64,000 nucleotides of DNA from Pseudonocardia humida (lineage in GTDB: Bacteria; Actinomycetota; Actinomycetes; Mycobacteriales; Pseudonocardiaceae). The stretch is from positions 62,001 through 126,000 of the forward strand of contig NZ_JAGSOV010000009.1 in NCBI RefSeq assembly GCF_023898865.1. The letters run 5' to 3'. Made by a program: the position numbers and the translations under genes. Below the pieces are notes generated by a model. That model did not search any database, had not been told where the DNA came from, and saw nothing but the letters and a program-made list of their open reading frames with translations. Positions 1 to 8,130 of the stretch are shown here, piece by piece; position 1 is the first letter of the stretch, and each line of letters starts with the position of its first letter.

Positions 1-2
1 CG

Positions 3-743
3 CGCGCCACCCGCCCGATCCTGGGCGACCGGTGGGCCGCCCAGGTGCTCGACCAGGTCGACTACGACCTGGCCAAGACCGGGATGAACCCCACCAGCGC
101 CGCGGGGGTCGCGCTGCGCTCGCGCTGGTTCGACCGCTGGACCGCCGAGTTCCTCGCCGCCCACCCGCGGGCCACGGTGCTGCACCTGGCCTGCGGCCTC
201 GACGCGCGGTCGCTGCGGGTCGCGCACGGGCCGTCGGTCCGCTGGGTCGACGTCGACCTGCCCGACGTCGTCGCGCTGCGCGAACGGCTGCTGCCCCGCC
301 CCGACGGCGACTACGCCCTGGTGGCCGCGTCCGTCCTCGACGAGGACTGGCTGGCCGAGGTGCCGGCCGACCGCCCGACGGTCGCCGTGGCCGAGGGCCT
401 GACCATGTACCTGCGCGAGCCCGACGTCCGGCGGCTGGTGGAGCGGATCACCGGCCGGTTCCCCGGCGGCCAGCTGCTCTTCGACGTCTACGGCACCATC
501 GGCATCCGCCTGCAGCGCCGCGTCACGGCCGTGCGGACGTCCGGCTCGCGGCTGCACTGGGGCCTCGACGACCCGCGCGCCCCGCTGGCCTGGCACCCCG
601 GGCTGCGGCTGCTCGACGACGTGCGCTCGGTCGCCATGCCCGGTGTCGAGGAGTTCCCCCGGCTCGGGCGGCTGCAGATGGGTCTGCTGGCGCGCATCCC
701 GAAGCTGCGCGACGTCGGCCGGGTCCTGCGCTACGCGTTCTGA
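3..743 (+). CDS. SAM-dependent methyltransferase, LCMT/PPM1 type (5' truncated)
   Basis: The reading frame is open from the first complete codon of the window, so the N-terminus lies upstream; the GTG at 45 would cut into the conserved segment PILGDRWAAQVLDQ and is not believed. The SAM-binding segment LHLACGLDARSLRV and the later VAEGLTMYL are typical of the leucine-carboxyl-methyltransferase-like family, which methylates small molecules or protein carboxylates. The family usually runs to about 270 residues, so perhaps 20-30 are missing. Its 3' end overlaps the convergent MBL-fold gene by 13 bp. The substrate cannot be told. Confidence 0.85.
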   Translation, partial: RATRPILGDRWAAQVLDQVDYDLAKTGMNPTSAAGVALRSRWFDRWTAEFLAAHPRATVLHLACGLDARSLRVAHGPSVRWVDVDLPDVVALRERLLPRPDGDYALVAASVLDEDWLAEVPADRPTVAVAEGLTMYLREPDVRRLVERITGRFPGGQLLFDVYGTIGIRLQRRVTAVRTSGSRLHWGLDDPRAPLAWHPGLRLLDDVRSVAMPGVEEFPRLGRLQMGLLARIPKLRDVGRVLRYAF

Positions 744-1534
744 GCGGCGCGCGCCGCCAGCTCGACGGTGTCGCCGTGGTTGACGACCCGCAACCGGCCC
801 CCGAGCCCGCGCCCGCGCATCTCGGTGACGAACGCCGACAGCGGGCTGTGGAACACGCCGTAGTCGTCGAAGTGCACCGGGATGACGGAGCCGGGTCCGA
901 TCAGCTCCACCAGGTCGCCGCCCTGGCGGCCGTCCATGGTGACCAGCAGGCCCAGCACCCGCGTCCCGCCCAGGTGGGTGATCATCACGTCGACGTCGGG
1001 GAAGCGGTCGCGGATCCCGCGCAGCTCCGGGACGTTCAGCGTGTCGCCGGTGACGTAGGCGCGCAGCACCCGCCGGCCGTCGCGCTCGAGGTCGAGGACG
1101 CTGCCCATCACCGGCGGCAGCAGCCTGTGCACCCCGATGGGGCCGTGGCGCCCGGGCACCGAGGTCACCCGCAGCACCTCGGAGCCGCGGCGCAGCTCGT
1201 GCTGCTGCCAGGTGTGCAGGCCGACCGGGTGGAAGCCCCACCGGTCGAGCCGGCGCGCGGCGTGCGTGGTGGTCAGCACGGGTGGCTCGCGGGGCAGATC
1301 GCGCTTGGCCAGCCGGTCGAAGTGGTCGCCGTGCAGGTGCGAGAGCAGCACCGCGTCCAGGTCCGGCAGCTCCGCGATGGTCATCGCGGGCTCGGTGCGG
1401 CGCTTGGAGTTCAGCCCGTAGCCCAGGTGCACCCGCTGCCCCCTGCGCACGAAGTTGGGGTCGGTGAGCAGCGTGAACCCGCCCAGCCGCAGCACGGTCG
1501 TGGCGGTGCCGATGAAGGTCAGCGAAGCATCCAT
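731..1534 (-). CDS. MBL-fold metal-dependent hydrolase (UlaG/NAPE-PLD-like)
   Basis: A cytosolic metallo-beta-lactamase-fold hydrolase of about 267 residues. The dinuclear metal motif HLHGDHFD is intact and the later metal ligands are visible in VPGRHG, VTGDTL and PVHFDDY. This arrangement fits the UlaG/YtnP/NAPE-PLD branch rather than true beta-lactamases. The ATG at 1534 is preferred; a GTG two codons upstream is possible and neither has a good ribosome binding site. It converges with the upstream methyltransferase. The substrate is unknown; members act on lactones, phosphodiesters or N-acyl lipids. Confidence 0.85.
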   Translation of the reverse strand: MDASLTFIGTATTVLRLGGFTLLTDPNFVRRGQRVHLGYGLNSKRRTEPAMTIAELPDLDAVLLSHLHGDHFDRLAKRDLPREPPVLTTTHAARRLDRWGFHPVGLHTWQQHELRRGSEVLRVTSVPGRHGPIGVHRLLPPVMGSVLDLERDGRRVLRAYVTGDTLNVPELRGIRDRFPDVDVMITHLGGTRVLGLLVTMDGRQGGDLVELIGPGSVIPVHFDDYGVFHSPLSAFVTEMRGRGLGGRLRVVNHGDTVELAARAAQNA

Positions 1535-1743
1535 GCCCACCGGACTACCCCGCCGGCAGGGGCGCCACCATCCGGCCGCTGGGCCGTCCGGATGACGCGG
1601 GGTGGGCGGGGCGGCGGAGTGGCGCCATGGCCGACGAGCCGCGCGAGGTCGACCGGTTCGGCGGCGCCGGGCGGAAACCCTGACCGTTCGTCCATCCAGG
1701 TGATGCAGCGTCGGAGTCCACGCGGCCCGAGCGATGGAGGGAC

Positions 1744-2268
1744 GTGGAACGGAAGGTCCGGGCGGACACCGGCGCGGCGCTCATGGCGCTCTACGACGAC
1801 GCGCTGCCCCAGGTCTACGGCTACCTGCTGGCCCGCTGCGGGCGGCGGGCGCTGGCCGAGGACCTGACCGCCGAGACGTTCCTCGCCGCGGTGGCCGCGT
1901 GCCGGCGCACTCCCCCGCCCGTCCCCAGCACGGGATGGCTGGTCGGGATCGCCCGGCACAAGCTCGTCGACCACTGGCGGGCCGCCGAGCGGGAGCGGCG
2001 CGGGCTGCGCGCGATCGAGTCCGAACCGGACCCGCCCGACGACCCGTGGGACGAACGGCTCGACGCGCTGCTCGCCCGCCAGGTCCTCGACGACCAGAGC
2101 GGCACCCACCGGGCCGCGCTGACCCTGCGCTACCTCGACGGGCTGCCGGTCCCCGAGGTCGCCAGGGCGCTGGGTCGCACCGTGGGCGCGACCGAGGCGC
2201 TGCTCGTGCGGGCCAGGGCCGCGTTCCGCCGCAGCTACACCGCACTGGGAGAAGGAGGGGGCCGATGA
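1744..2268 (+). CDS. ECF-subfamily RNA polymerase sigma factor
   Basis: A 174-residue extracytoplasmic-function sigma factor. Region 2 spans about residues 12-80, with DLTAETFLAAVAAC and WLVGIARHKLVDHWR, and region 4 about 105-165, with the helix-turn-helix LPVPEVARALGRTVGATEAL. It starts at GTG behind GGAGG, with tight spacing of about 3 nt. The stop overlaps the next start as ATGA, so sigma factor and triple-VOC protein are translated together. No transmembrane anti-sigma factor is adjacent; the partner gene may carry that role. Confidence 0.9.
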   Translation: MERKVRADTGAALMALYDDALPQVYGYLLARCGRRALAEDLTAETFLAAVAACRRTPPPVPSTGWLVGIARHKLVDHWRAAERERRGLRAIESEPDPPDDPWDERLDALLARQVLDDQSGTHRAALTLRYLDGLPVPEVARALGRTVGATEALLVRARAAFRRSYTALGEGGGR

Positions 2269-3533
2269 CCGGACCGACCGATCCGCTGCACGCCCTCCGC
2301 GCCCCGGTCGCACCGGTGGACCCCGACCCGGGGTTCGCCGCCGCCCTGCGCGCCCGGATCGAGCGGGCGCTCCTCGCACCGGAAGGAACCGCCATGACCG
2401 CGAGCACGACCGAACGACCGACCACCCCCGCGGGGGTCCGGCCGCACGCCCTGACCCCCTACCTCGCCGTCACCGACGCCGCGCGGACCATCGAGTTCTA
2501 CGTCGCGGCCTTCGGTGCCGTGCGGCTCGACGAGCCGATCGTCATGCCCGACGGCCGCATCGGGCACGCCGAGCTCGCCGTCGGCGACTCGGTGCTGATG
2601 CTGGCCGACGAGTTCCCCGAGATCGGCCTGGCCGCCCCCACGACCCGCGGCGGGGCGAGCCAGTCGCTGCGGCTGGAGGTGGCCGACCCGGACGCCGTCG
2701 TGGCCGCCGCCGTCGCCGCGGGCGCCATCCTGGACCGGCCCGTCACCGACGCGCCCCACGGGCGCGGCGGCGTCGTGCTCGACCCGGCCGGGCACCGCTG
2801 GATGATCTCCCGGTCGGCGCCGACCGGGCCGCGGGCCGGCGACCTGGGCTACGCCTCGCTGTGGACCCCCGACGTCGAGGCCGCCGAGCGCTTCTACACC
2901 GCAGTGCTCGGTTGGACCGCGACCGGCGTGCGCGGGGGGCGCGGGCGCCGGATCGAGGGCCTCGCGACTCACCTCGGGATGTGGGGCGGCCGGCCGCGGC
3001 CCACGCTGATGCCGTGCTGGGCGGTGCCCGACGCCGACGACGCCGCCGCGCTGGTGCGGGCCGCCGGCGGCACGACCGACGAGCCCGTCGACGAGCCCTA
3101 CGGCCGGGTCGTCGAGTGCGCCGACGACCAGGGCCAGCCGTTCGCCCTGTTCACCCCGCCCGGCGGCCCCGGCGCGGGTCCGCCCGCGCCGCGCGGGCCG
3201 GGCGACCTGACCTACTACGAGCTGCGCAGCCCCGACCCGACCCGCAGCCGGGCGTTCTACTCGACGGTGCTGGGCTGGCGGTTCCACCCGGGCACCGACG
3301 CCGGGTACTGGCACCCGCTCGTCGACGGCGGGTGGCCCGCGCCGTCCTGCGGGTTGGTGCGGGGCGAGACGACGGTCGTCGTGCCGTGGTTCCGGGTGAC
3401 CGACGCCGCCGCGGCGGCGGCCGCGGTGCGCGCGGCCGGTGGCACCGCCACCGCGCCCGCACCGGGCCGGGAGGGCCTGGTCGCCGAGTGCGTCGACGAC
3501 CAGGGCGCCCCGTTCTGCCTGGTCCAGCTGTGA
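2265..3533 (+). CDS. Triple VOC (glyoxalase-fold) protein coupled to ECF sigma factor
   Basis: A 422-residue protein with an N-terminal segment of about 55 residues followed by three vicinal-oxygen-chelate modules, at about 58-180, 188-305 and 315-422. Module one opens HALTPYLAVTDAARTIEFY; modules two and three each contain the FY-VLGW signature. Such proteins bind metal, small electrophiles or antibiotics, but chemistry cannot be assigned. The first ATG overlaps the sigma-factor stop behind GGAGAAGGAGG. A second in-frame ATG at 2394 has its own GGAAGGAA site, so a short form lacking 43 residues may also be made. The N-terminal segment PDPGFAAALRARIERAL looks helical and could contact the sigma factor (inference). 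Confidence 0.85.
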   Translation: MTGPTDPLHALRAPVAPVDPDPGFAAALRARIERALLAPEGTAMTASTTERPTTPAGVRPHALTPYLAVTDAARTIEFYVAAFGAVRLDEPIVMPDGRIGHAELAVGDSVLMLADEFPEIGLAAPTTRGGASQSLRLEVADPDAVVAAAVAAGAILDRPVTDAPHGRGGVVLDPAGHRWMISRSAPTGPRAGDLGYASLWTPDVEAAERFYTAVLGWTATGVRGGRGRRIEGLATHLGMWGGRPRPTLMPCWAVPDADDAAALVRAAGGTTDEPVDEPYGRVVECADDQGQPFALFTPPGGPGAGPPAPRGPGDLTYYELRSPDPTRSRAFYSTVLGWRFHPGTDAGYWHPLVDGGWPAPSCGLVRGETTVVVPWFRVTDAAAAAAAVRAAGGTATAPAPGREGLVAECVDDQGAPFCLVQL

Positions 3534-3537
3534 GCCG

Positions 3538-5130
3538 CTAGCGGACGGCGCTGCTCAGGCGCTCGGCCACGCCGGCGCCGGTGCTCGCCCCGGACGCGTC
3601 GGCGCCCTCGGCGCCCGCGGTCGGGTCGGGCTGGGGCAGCGGCTCGCACTGGACGTCGGAGCCGTCGCCCGACACCCGCTCGGGCAACTCGCCGGTCGCC
3701 AGGTAGGCGGCGACCTTGTCGTCGGTGCAGGCCACCCCGGACAGCGACGACGAGTGCGTGGCGCCGCCGACGCCCTCGATCAGCGCCGAGTTCGGGAACA
3801 GCTCGCGGGCGTGCAGCGCACCGTTGAACGGCGTGGCGCCGTCGAAGGTCTCGCTGATCAGCAGCACGCTCTCGACGTCGGAGCCGTCGACCTCGACGGG
3901 CTCGCCCGCCTCGGCCGGCCAGAACGCGCAGGGGGCGTTGAACCAGGCGTTGGCCCAGGTCTCGAACGGCGCTTCGGCGTCGACGCGGGTGTTGTCCTCG
4001 CGCCAGACGTCCCAGTCGGTCGGCCACTGCGCGTCGGTGCACTGCACCGCCAGGTAGACGGCGTAGCCGTTGTCGTCGGTCGTCGACGTCGAGCCGTCGT
4101 AGGCGTCCTTGAGCGCCGCGGCGTCCTTGTCGTTGACCCACGCGGCGAACGCGTCGGCGACACCCGGCCAGGCCAGCACGTTGTAGCCGGCGCCGAGGAA
4201 CAGGTCGTTCCACTCCGACGGGCCGATCGGCCCGGCCGGCGTGACGCGCAGCTCGTCCTGGGTGCTGTAGTACAGCGCCTCGACCTCCTCGCCCGTCGTG
4301 CCCAGGCCGTAGACCGAGTCGAACTCCGCGACCCAGTCGAAGAACTCGCCGATGTTGCGCTCGAAGGCGACGTCCTGGTTGAGGTTGGCCTCGTACCAGA
4401 CGTCGCGGACGTCGACGACGCCGTCGAGGACCATCCGCCGGACCTTGTCCGGGAACAGGGTGCCGTAGACCTGGCCGAGGTAGGTGCCGTAGGAGAAGCC
4501 GTAGAAGTTGATCTGCTCGGCGCCCAGCGCCTTGCGGATGCTGTCCATGTCGGTGACGGCGTCGACCGTGGTCATGTGGTCGAGCAGCTCGCCGCCGTTG
4601 GCCGCGCAGGCCTGCGCGTACGACTCGGCCCGGGCCAGCCACTCGGCCTCCTGGCCGCCCTCGGGCTGGTAGTCGGGCCGGTTGTAGCCGGCGTAGTCGG
4701 GGATGCAGCTCAGCGCGGGCACGCTGGAGCCGACGCCGCGCGGGTCGAAGCCGATCCAGTCGTAGGCGTCCCCGGCGCCGTCGGGCACCGCGGAGCCCAG
4801 CCGGGCCAGCCCCAGCCCGGAACCGCCCGGACCGCCGGGGTTGACCAGCATGACGCCCTGGTACTCGTCGGCGGGGACAGTGGCCTTGATCCGCGAGACG
4901 GCCAGCTTGATCGTGGTGCCGGTCGGGTCGTCGTAGTCGAGGGGGACCTCGACGAAGCCGCACTCGGCGCCGGCCGCGGCCAGTCCCGCGCTCGTGCACG
5001 ACGCCCACACGACGGGGGCGGGCTGGAAGTCGGGCGGCGTCGGCTCGTCGGCGATGGCGGTGGCCGGGGCGACGAAGGCGCCGGCGAGCACCAGCGCGGC
5101 CGTCGACAACACCGTCGGGATTCTGCGCAC
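3538..5130 (-). CDS. Secreted alpha/beta hydrolase, tripeptidyl-aminopeptidase-like (S33)
   Basis: A 530-residue exported serine hydrolase. The N-terminus MRRIPTVLSTAALVLAGAFV, ending in APATAIA, is a Sec signal peptide. The oxyanion-hole stretch NPGGPGGSG, the nucleophile elbow GFSYGT and the C-terminal TAP-like domain (ISETFDGATPF, then GATHSS with the catalytic His) match Streptomyces SlpD/E and tripeptidyl aminopeptidases, which trim peptides outside the cell. The start is GTG after GAGGGAGA. The C-terminus ends in a Gly/Ala/Ser-rich tail. It converges on the VOC gene with only 4 bp between the stops. Confidence 0.88.
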   Translation of the reverse strand: MRRIPTVLSTAALVLAGAFVAPATAIADEPTPPDFQPAPVVWASCTSAGLAAAGAECGFVEVPLDYDDPTGTTIKLAVSRIKATVPADEYQGVMLVNPGGPGGSGLGLARLGSAVPDGAGDAYDWIGFDPRGVGSSVPALSCIPDYAGYNRPDYQPEGGQEAEWLARAESYAQACAANGGELLDHMTTVDAVTDMDSIRKALGAEQINFYGFSYGTYLGQVYGTLFPDKVRRMVLDGVVDVRDVWYEANLNQDVAFERNIGEFFDWVAEFDSVYGLGTTGEEVEALYYSTQDELRVTPAGPIGPSEWNDLFLGAGYNVLAWPGVADAFAAWVNDKDAAALKDAYDGSTSTTDDNGYAVYLAVQCTDAQWPTDWDVWREDNTRVDAEAPFETWANAWFNAPCAFWPAEAGEPVEVDGSDVESVLLISETFDGATPFNGALHARELFPNSALIEGVGGATHSSSLSGVACTDDKVAAYLATGELPERVSGDGSDVQCEPLPQPDPTAGAEGADASGASTGAGVAERLSSAVR

Positions 5131-5353
5131 TGCTCTCCCTCGTTAGGGACCTCCGGCCGCGGGTGGGCCGGGAGGGGCAAGCTACCGGTGGATCGGGATC
5201 GATCGGCAAGAGCGTGCCACCCCACCCCGGACGAGGGAACACGGGAGAGGTAAGCGGTCACCCCCCGTAGCCGCACGGACCGTCGCGGTGATCTTCTCGA
5301 GGTGGGTGTCCACCACTTGACCAGCGGGTTCGGCCACCAGGAGCATTCCGCCC

Positions 5354-6436
5354 ATGACGACTTCCGGGCCCGCCGCGACCGACCGCCCACCGCTGCCGCC
5401 GGGTGTGCGCGAGGGCACCGTCGTGCTCGACCGCATCCAGCTGCACTACCTGGAGACCGGGCCCGAGGACGGCGATCCCGTCGTGCTCGTGCACGGCAAC
5501 CTCTCGACCTCCCGGTTCTGGGAGCACCTCATGCCCGCCCTGGCCGAGCGGCACCGGGTGATCGCCCCGGACATGCGCGGGTTCGGCGACTCGCAGGCCG
5601 TCCCGCTCGACGCCACCGGCGGCCTGCGCGACTGGGCCGAGGACATCCGCACCGTGCTGGAGTGGCTCGACGTCACCCGCCCTCCGCACCTGGTCGGGTG
5701 GTCGACCGGTGGCGCGGCCATCGCCCACTACGCGATGGCGCACCCGGTGGCGTCGCTGGCGTTCGTCGACCCGGTCTCGCCCTACGGCTACGGCGGCACC
5801 CACCCCGACGGGCGCCCCTGCTTCGACGACTTCGCCGGATCCGGCGGCGGCGGGATCAACCCCGCGGTCGTCGAGGCGATCGAGGCCGGCGACACCTCGG
5901 CGGACAACCCGTTCGCGCCACGCAGCATGTTCCGCACCTTCTACGTGGCCCCGTCCTACACCGAGCGCCCCGAGCGCGAGGACCTGCTGGTCGCCGAGAT
6001 CCTCAAGACCTCGACCGGCCCGGACAACTACCCCGGCGACTCCGCGGCCTCGCCGAACTGGCCCGGCTTCGCCCCCGGCGAGCGTGGCATCCTCAACGCC
6101 CTGTCGCCGAAGTACTGCAACTGGACCGGCATCCTCGACCTCGACCCCAAGCCGCCGGTGCTGTGGACGCACGGCGCCGCCGACCTGGTCATCGCCGACG
6201 GCTCCCCGCTGGAGGCCGGCGTGCTCGGCGCGGCGGGCCAGATCCCCGGCTGGCCCGGCGCGGCCGTCTACCCGCAGCAGCCGATGGTCAGCCAGATCCG
6301 CGAGGTGCTGGGCCGCTACCGGGCCGCGGGCGGGTCGGTGCGCTCGGAGATGTTCCCCGAGTCGGGCCACGCCCCGTTCCTGGACGCGGCCGACAAGTGG
6401 CTCGAGGTCTACCAGGACTTCCTGTCCCGGTCGTAA
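5354..6436 (+). CDS. Alpha/beta-fold hydrolase
   Basis: A 360-residue cytosolic hydrolase. HGNLSTSRFW is the oxyanion-hole region, GWSTGG the nucleophile elbow with Ser, and ESGHAPFLD supplies the catalytic His. A cap-domain insertion of about 120 residues separates the elbow from the C-terminal half, longer than in haloalkane-dehalogenase or epoxide-hydrolase relatives. The ATG follows AGGAG at a spacing of about 10 nt. The gene is divergent from the secreted peptidase, sharing a 223-bp intergenic region with a small inverted repeat GGTGG-GTGT-CCACC near 5301-5314. Substrate unknown; esterase, lactonase or C-C hydrolase are all possible. Confidence 0.85.
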   Translation: MTTSGPAATDRPPLPPGVREGTVVLDRIQLHYLETGPEDGDPVVLVHGNLSTSRFWEHLMPALAERHRVIAPDMRGFGDSQAVPLDATGGLRDWAEDIRTVLEWLDVTRPPHLVGWSTGGAAIAHYAMAHPVASLAFVDPVSPYGYGGTHPDGRPCFDDFAGSGGGGINPAVVEAIEAGDTSADNPFAPRSMFRTFYVAPSYTERPEREDLLVAEILKTSTGPDNYPGDSAASPNWPGFAPGERGILNALSPKYCNWTGILDLDPKPPVLWTHGAADLVIADGSPLEAGVLGAAGQIPGWPGAAVYPQQPMVSQIREVLGRYRAAGGSVRSEMFPESGHAPFLDAADKWLEVYQDFLSRS

Positions 6437-6599
6437 GCGCTCACCACGGGCCGGGGCCCGCGCGGTCGAAGAACCCGCTGGTGGGGTCGCTGACCTACTC
6501 GGCCGCGGCGGCCACCGACGCGCCGTCGGTCACGTCCCGGCCCAGCCGGGGATCGGCGGTACCAGGCTGAGCGGCCGCGGGCGGAGCATCCTGGAGGAC

Positions 6600-7469
6600 G
6601 TGGATCGCACCGAGCTCGGCGCTTCGCTGCGCAGCTGGCGGGAGCGCCTGCGCCCGTCCGACGTCGGGCTGCCGGCGGGCGCCCGCAGGCGCACGCCCGG
6701 CCTGCGCCGCGAGGAGGTCGCGACGCTGGCCGGCATGTCCGTCGACTACCTCACCCGCCTGGAGCAGGGCCGCGGGCCGCGGCCGTCGGAGGCGGTGCTG
6801 AACGCGCTGGCCCGCGCCCTGCGGGTGAGCGACGTCGAACGCGACCTCCTCTTCCACCTGGCCGGCGGGCCGCCCCCGCCGCCGGGTCGCATCCGCAGCG
6901 CGGTGCGCCCCGCCGTGCTGCGGCTGATGGACCGCTTCACCGACCTGCCCGCCCTGCTGCTCGACGCCAAGACCGACGTGCTGGCCTGGAACCCGATGGC
7001 CGCGGCCCTGCTGGGCGACCTGCCGGCGATCCCCCCGGAGCGCCGCAACATCGCCCGGCAGGCCTTCGGCGGCGCGCACGAGCGGGCGGGCACCTACCAG
7101 GTCGAGCGGGAGCGCCTCGACCGCGCCCTGGTCTCCGACCTGCGCCGCTCCGCCGCCCGCTACCCCGCCGACCCGGGTCTGCGCCGCCTCGTCGACGACC
7201 TGCGCGCATCCAGCCCCACCTTCGCCCGCCTGTGGGCGATGCGCGAGCTCGACGAGCGCCACGGCGACGTCAAGCAGATCCACCACCCCGAGCTGGGGGT
7301 GCTGGAGCTGGAGTGCACGACCCTGTCCGTCAGCGGCGACGACCAGTACCTGCTGGTCTACTCCGCCCCACCCGGCACCCCCGCGGCCGACGCGCTGGCG
7401 CTGCTGCGGGTGCTCGGGCTGCAGCGGATGGGCAGCGACCCCACCCCGTCGAGCTCCACCCTGGCCTGA
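6600..7469 (+). CDS. XRE-family regulator with MmyB-like ligand-binding domain
   Basis: A 289-residue transcription factor. Residues 1-75 form an XRE helix-turn-helix, with the signature RRTPGLRREEVATLAGMSVD and YLTRLEQGRGPRPS. Residues about 100-280 form the MmyB-like domain that in relatives binds a fatty-acid-like ligand; the WNPMAAALLGD and FARLWA segments are typical. The GTG at 6600 has GGAGG only 2 nt upstream, so the true start may be a few codons away. Such regulators usually control an adjacent oxidoreductase or hydrolase, here possibly the upstream alpha/beta hydrolase (inference). Confidence 0.88.
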   Translation: MDRTELGASLRSWRERLRPSDVGLPAGARRRTPGLRREEVATLAGMSVDYLTRLEQGRGPRPSEAVLNALARALRVSDVERDLLFHLAGGPPPPPGRIRSAVRPAVLRLMDRFTDLPALLLDAKTDVLAWNPMAAALLGDLPAIPPERRNIARQAFGGAHERAGTYQVERERLDRALVSDLRRSAARYPADPGLRRLVDDLRASSPTFARLWAMRELDERHGDVKQIHHPELGVLELECTTLSVSGDDQYLLVYSAPPGTPAADALALLRVLGLQRMGSDPTPSSSTLA

Positions 7470-7482
7470 CCGACCCACACCC

Positions 7483-7554
7483 TCACCGCGCACCCACCCT
7501 CACCGCGCACACCCAGTCGCCACCGCGCACATGTCCTGACGCGTGCGCGGTGGC
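7483..7554. repeat. Clustered CACCGCGCAC repeats, the last forming a hairpin
   Basis: The 10-mer CACCGCGCAC occurs three times in direct orientation (within 7484-7493, 7501-7510 and 7521-7530) and once inverted (7543-7552). The third direct copy and the inverted copy form a perfect 12-bp stem (7519-7530 with 7543-7554) around a 12-nt loop. No T-run follows, but the position 50 bp after the XRE gene would suit a terminator. A protein-binding array is the alternative. Confidence 0.6.
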
Positions 7555-7693
7555 CAGACGGTGCGCGCGGTGCCCAGAGGCCCCCGCCGGAGGCGCACTT
7601 CACCCTCTCTTCGACGCGCTCTTCTCCTGGAGCGGACGCGCGGACGCCCTCTTTGGGCGGGAACGTTCGCGGGGCGACGCGCCCAGGGCCTCG

Positions 7694-7840
7694 TCAGCTA
7701 CGCGCGCCCGAAGGATCGACGGCCTCGTCTCCGGCGGCGGACTCGTCGAGCTCCACCCCGGCGGTTCCCACGGGCTCCGGCACCAGCGTCAGCTGGCCCT
7801 CCTCCGCCTCGACCGGGGCGCGCACGTGCGCGACGACCAA
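7694..7840 (-). CDS. Possible short hypothetical protein or gene remnant
   Basis: A 48-codon frame from a TTG, extendable to a GTG at 7891, with strongly G/C-ending codons and an acidic C-terminal half (APVEAEEGQLTLVPEPVG). Just upstream the favourable frame appears to switch: a neighbouring frame carries an ATG and reads MAFVHGHARDSG. This could be a decayed gene with one frameshift or chance. No domain is recognised and no good ribosome binding site is present. Confidence 0.2.
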   Translation of the reverse strand: MVVAHVRAPVEAEEGQLTLVPEPVGTAGVELDESAAGDEAVDPSGARS

Positions 7841-8130
7841 CCGCTGTCGCGGGCGTGTCCGTGCACGAAGGCCATACCACCAGTGCACCACACGGCACCG
7901 ACGTTCTCCCGGCGTGTCGCCCCCACGGCGCGCCGTGACGACCGACCACCCAGTGCGACATGCCGCTCGGAGGATTGCTCTTTGCGGGCTCCCCTGAAAA
8001 GGTGTCCGCTGCACGCTGCGTACCTGTCGCCCGGTGTCGGCTCCCCCCGTCCCGGCCGCTCCCACCGGTCGGACCTCCCGGCGGCACCAGGTGCGCGGGC
8101 AGCGCGTGATGATCGAGGAGCGTCCGCCCG

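Larger units (their letters stand above)
7470..8130 (+). other. Long intergenic region with repeats and no convincing gene
   Basis: This 660-bp gap contains a cluster of CACCGCGCAC repeats at its start, annotated separately, and an uncertain minus-strand short frame. The remainder is less GC-biased than flanking genes and shows no convincing domain on either strand. The last 20 bp hold the ribosome binding site GAGGAG of the following coiled-coil gene. A promoter for the coiled-coil pair must lie here, but I cannot place it. Confidence 0.5.
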
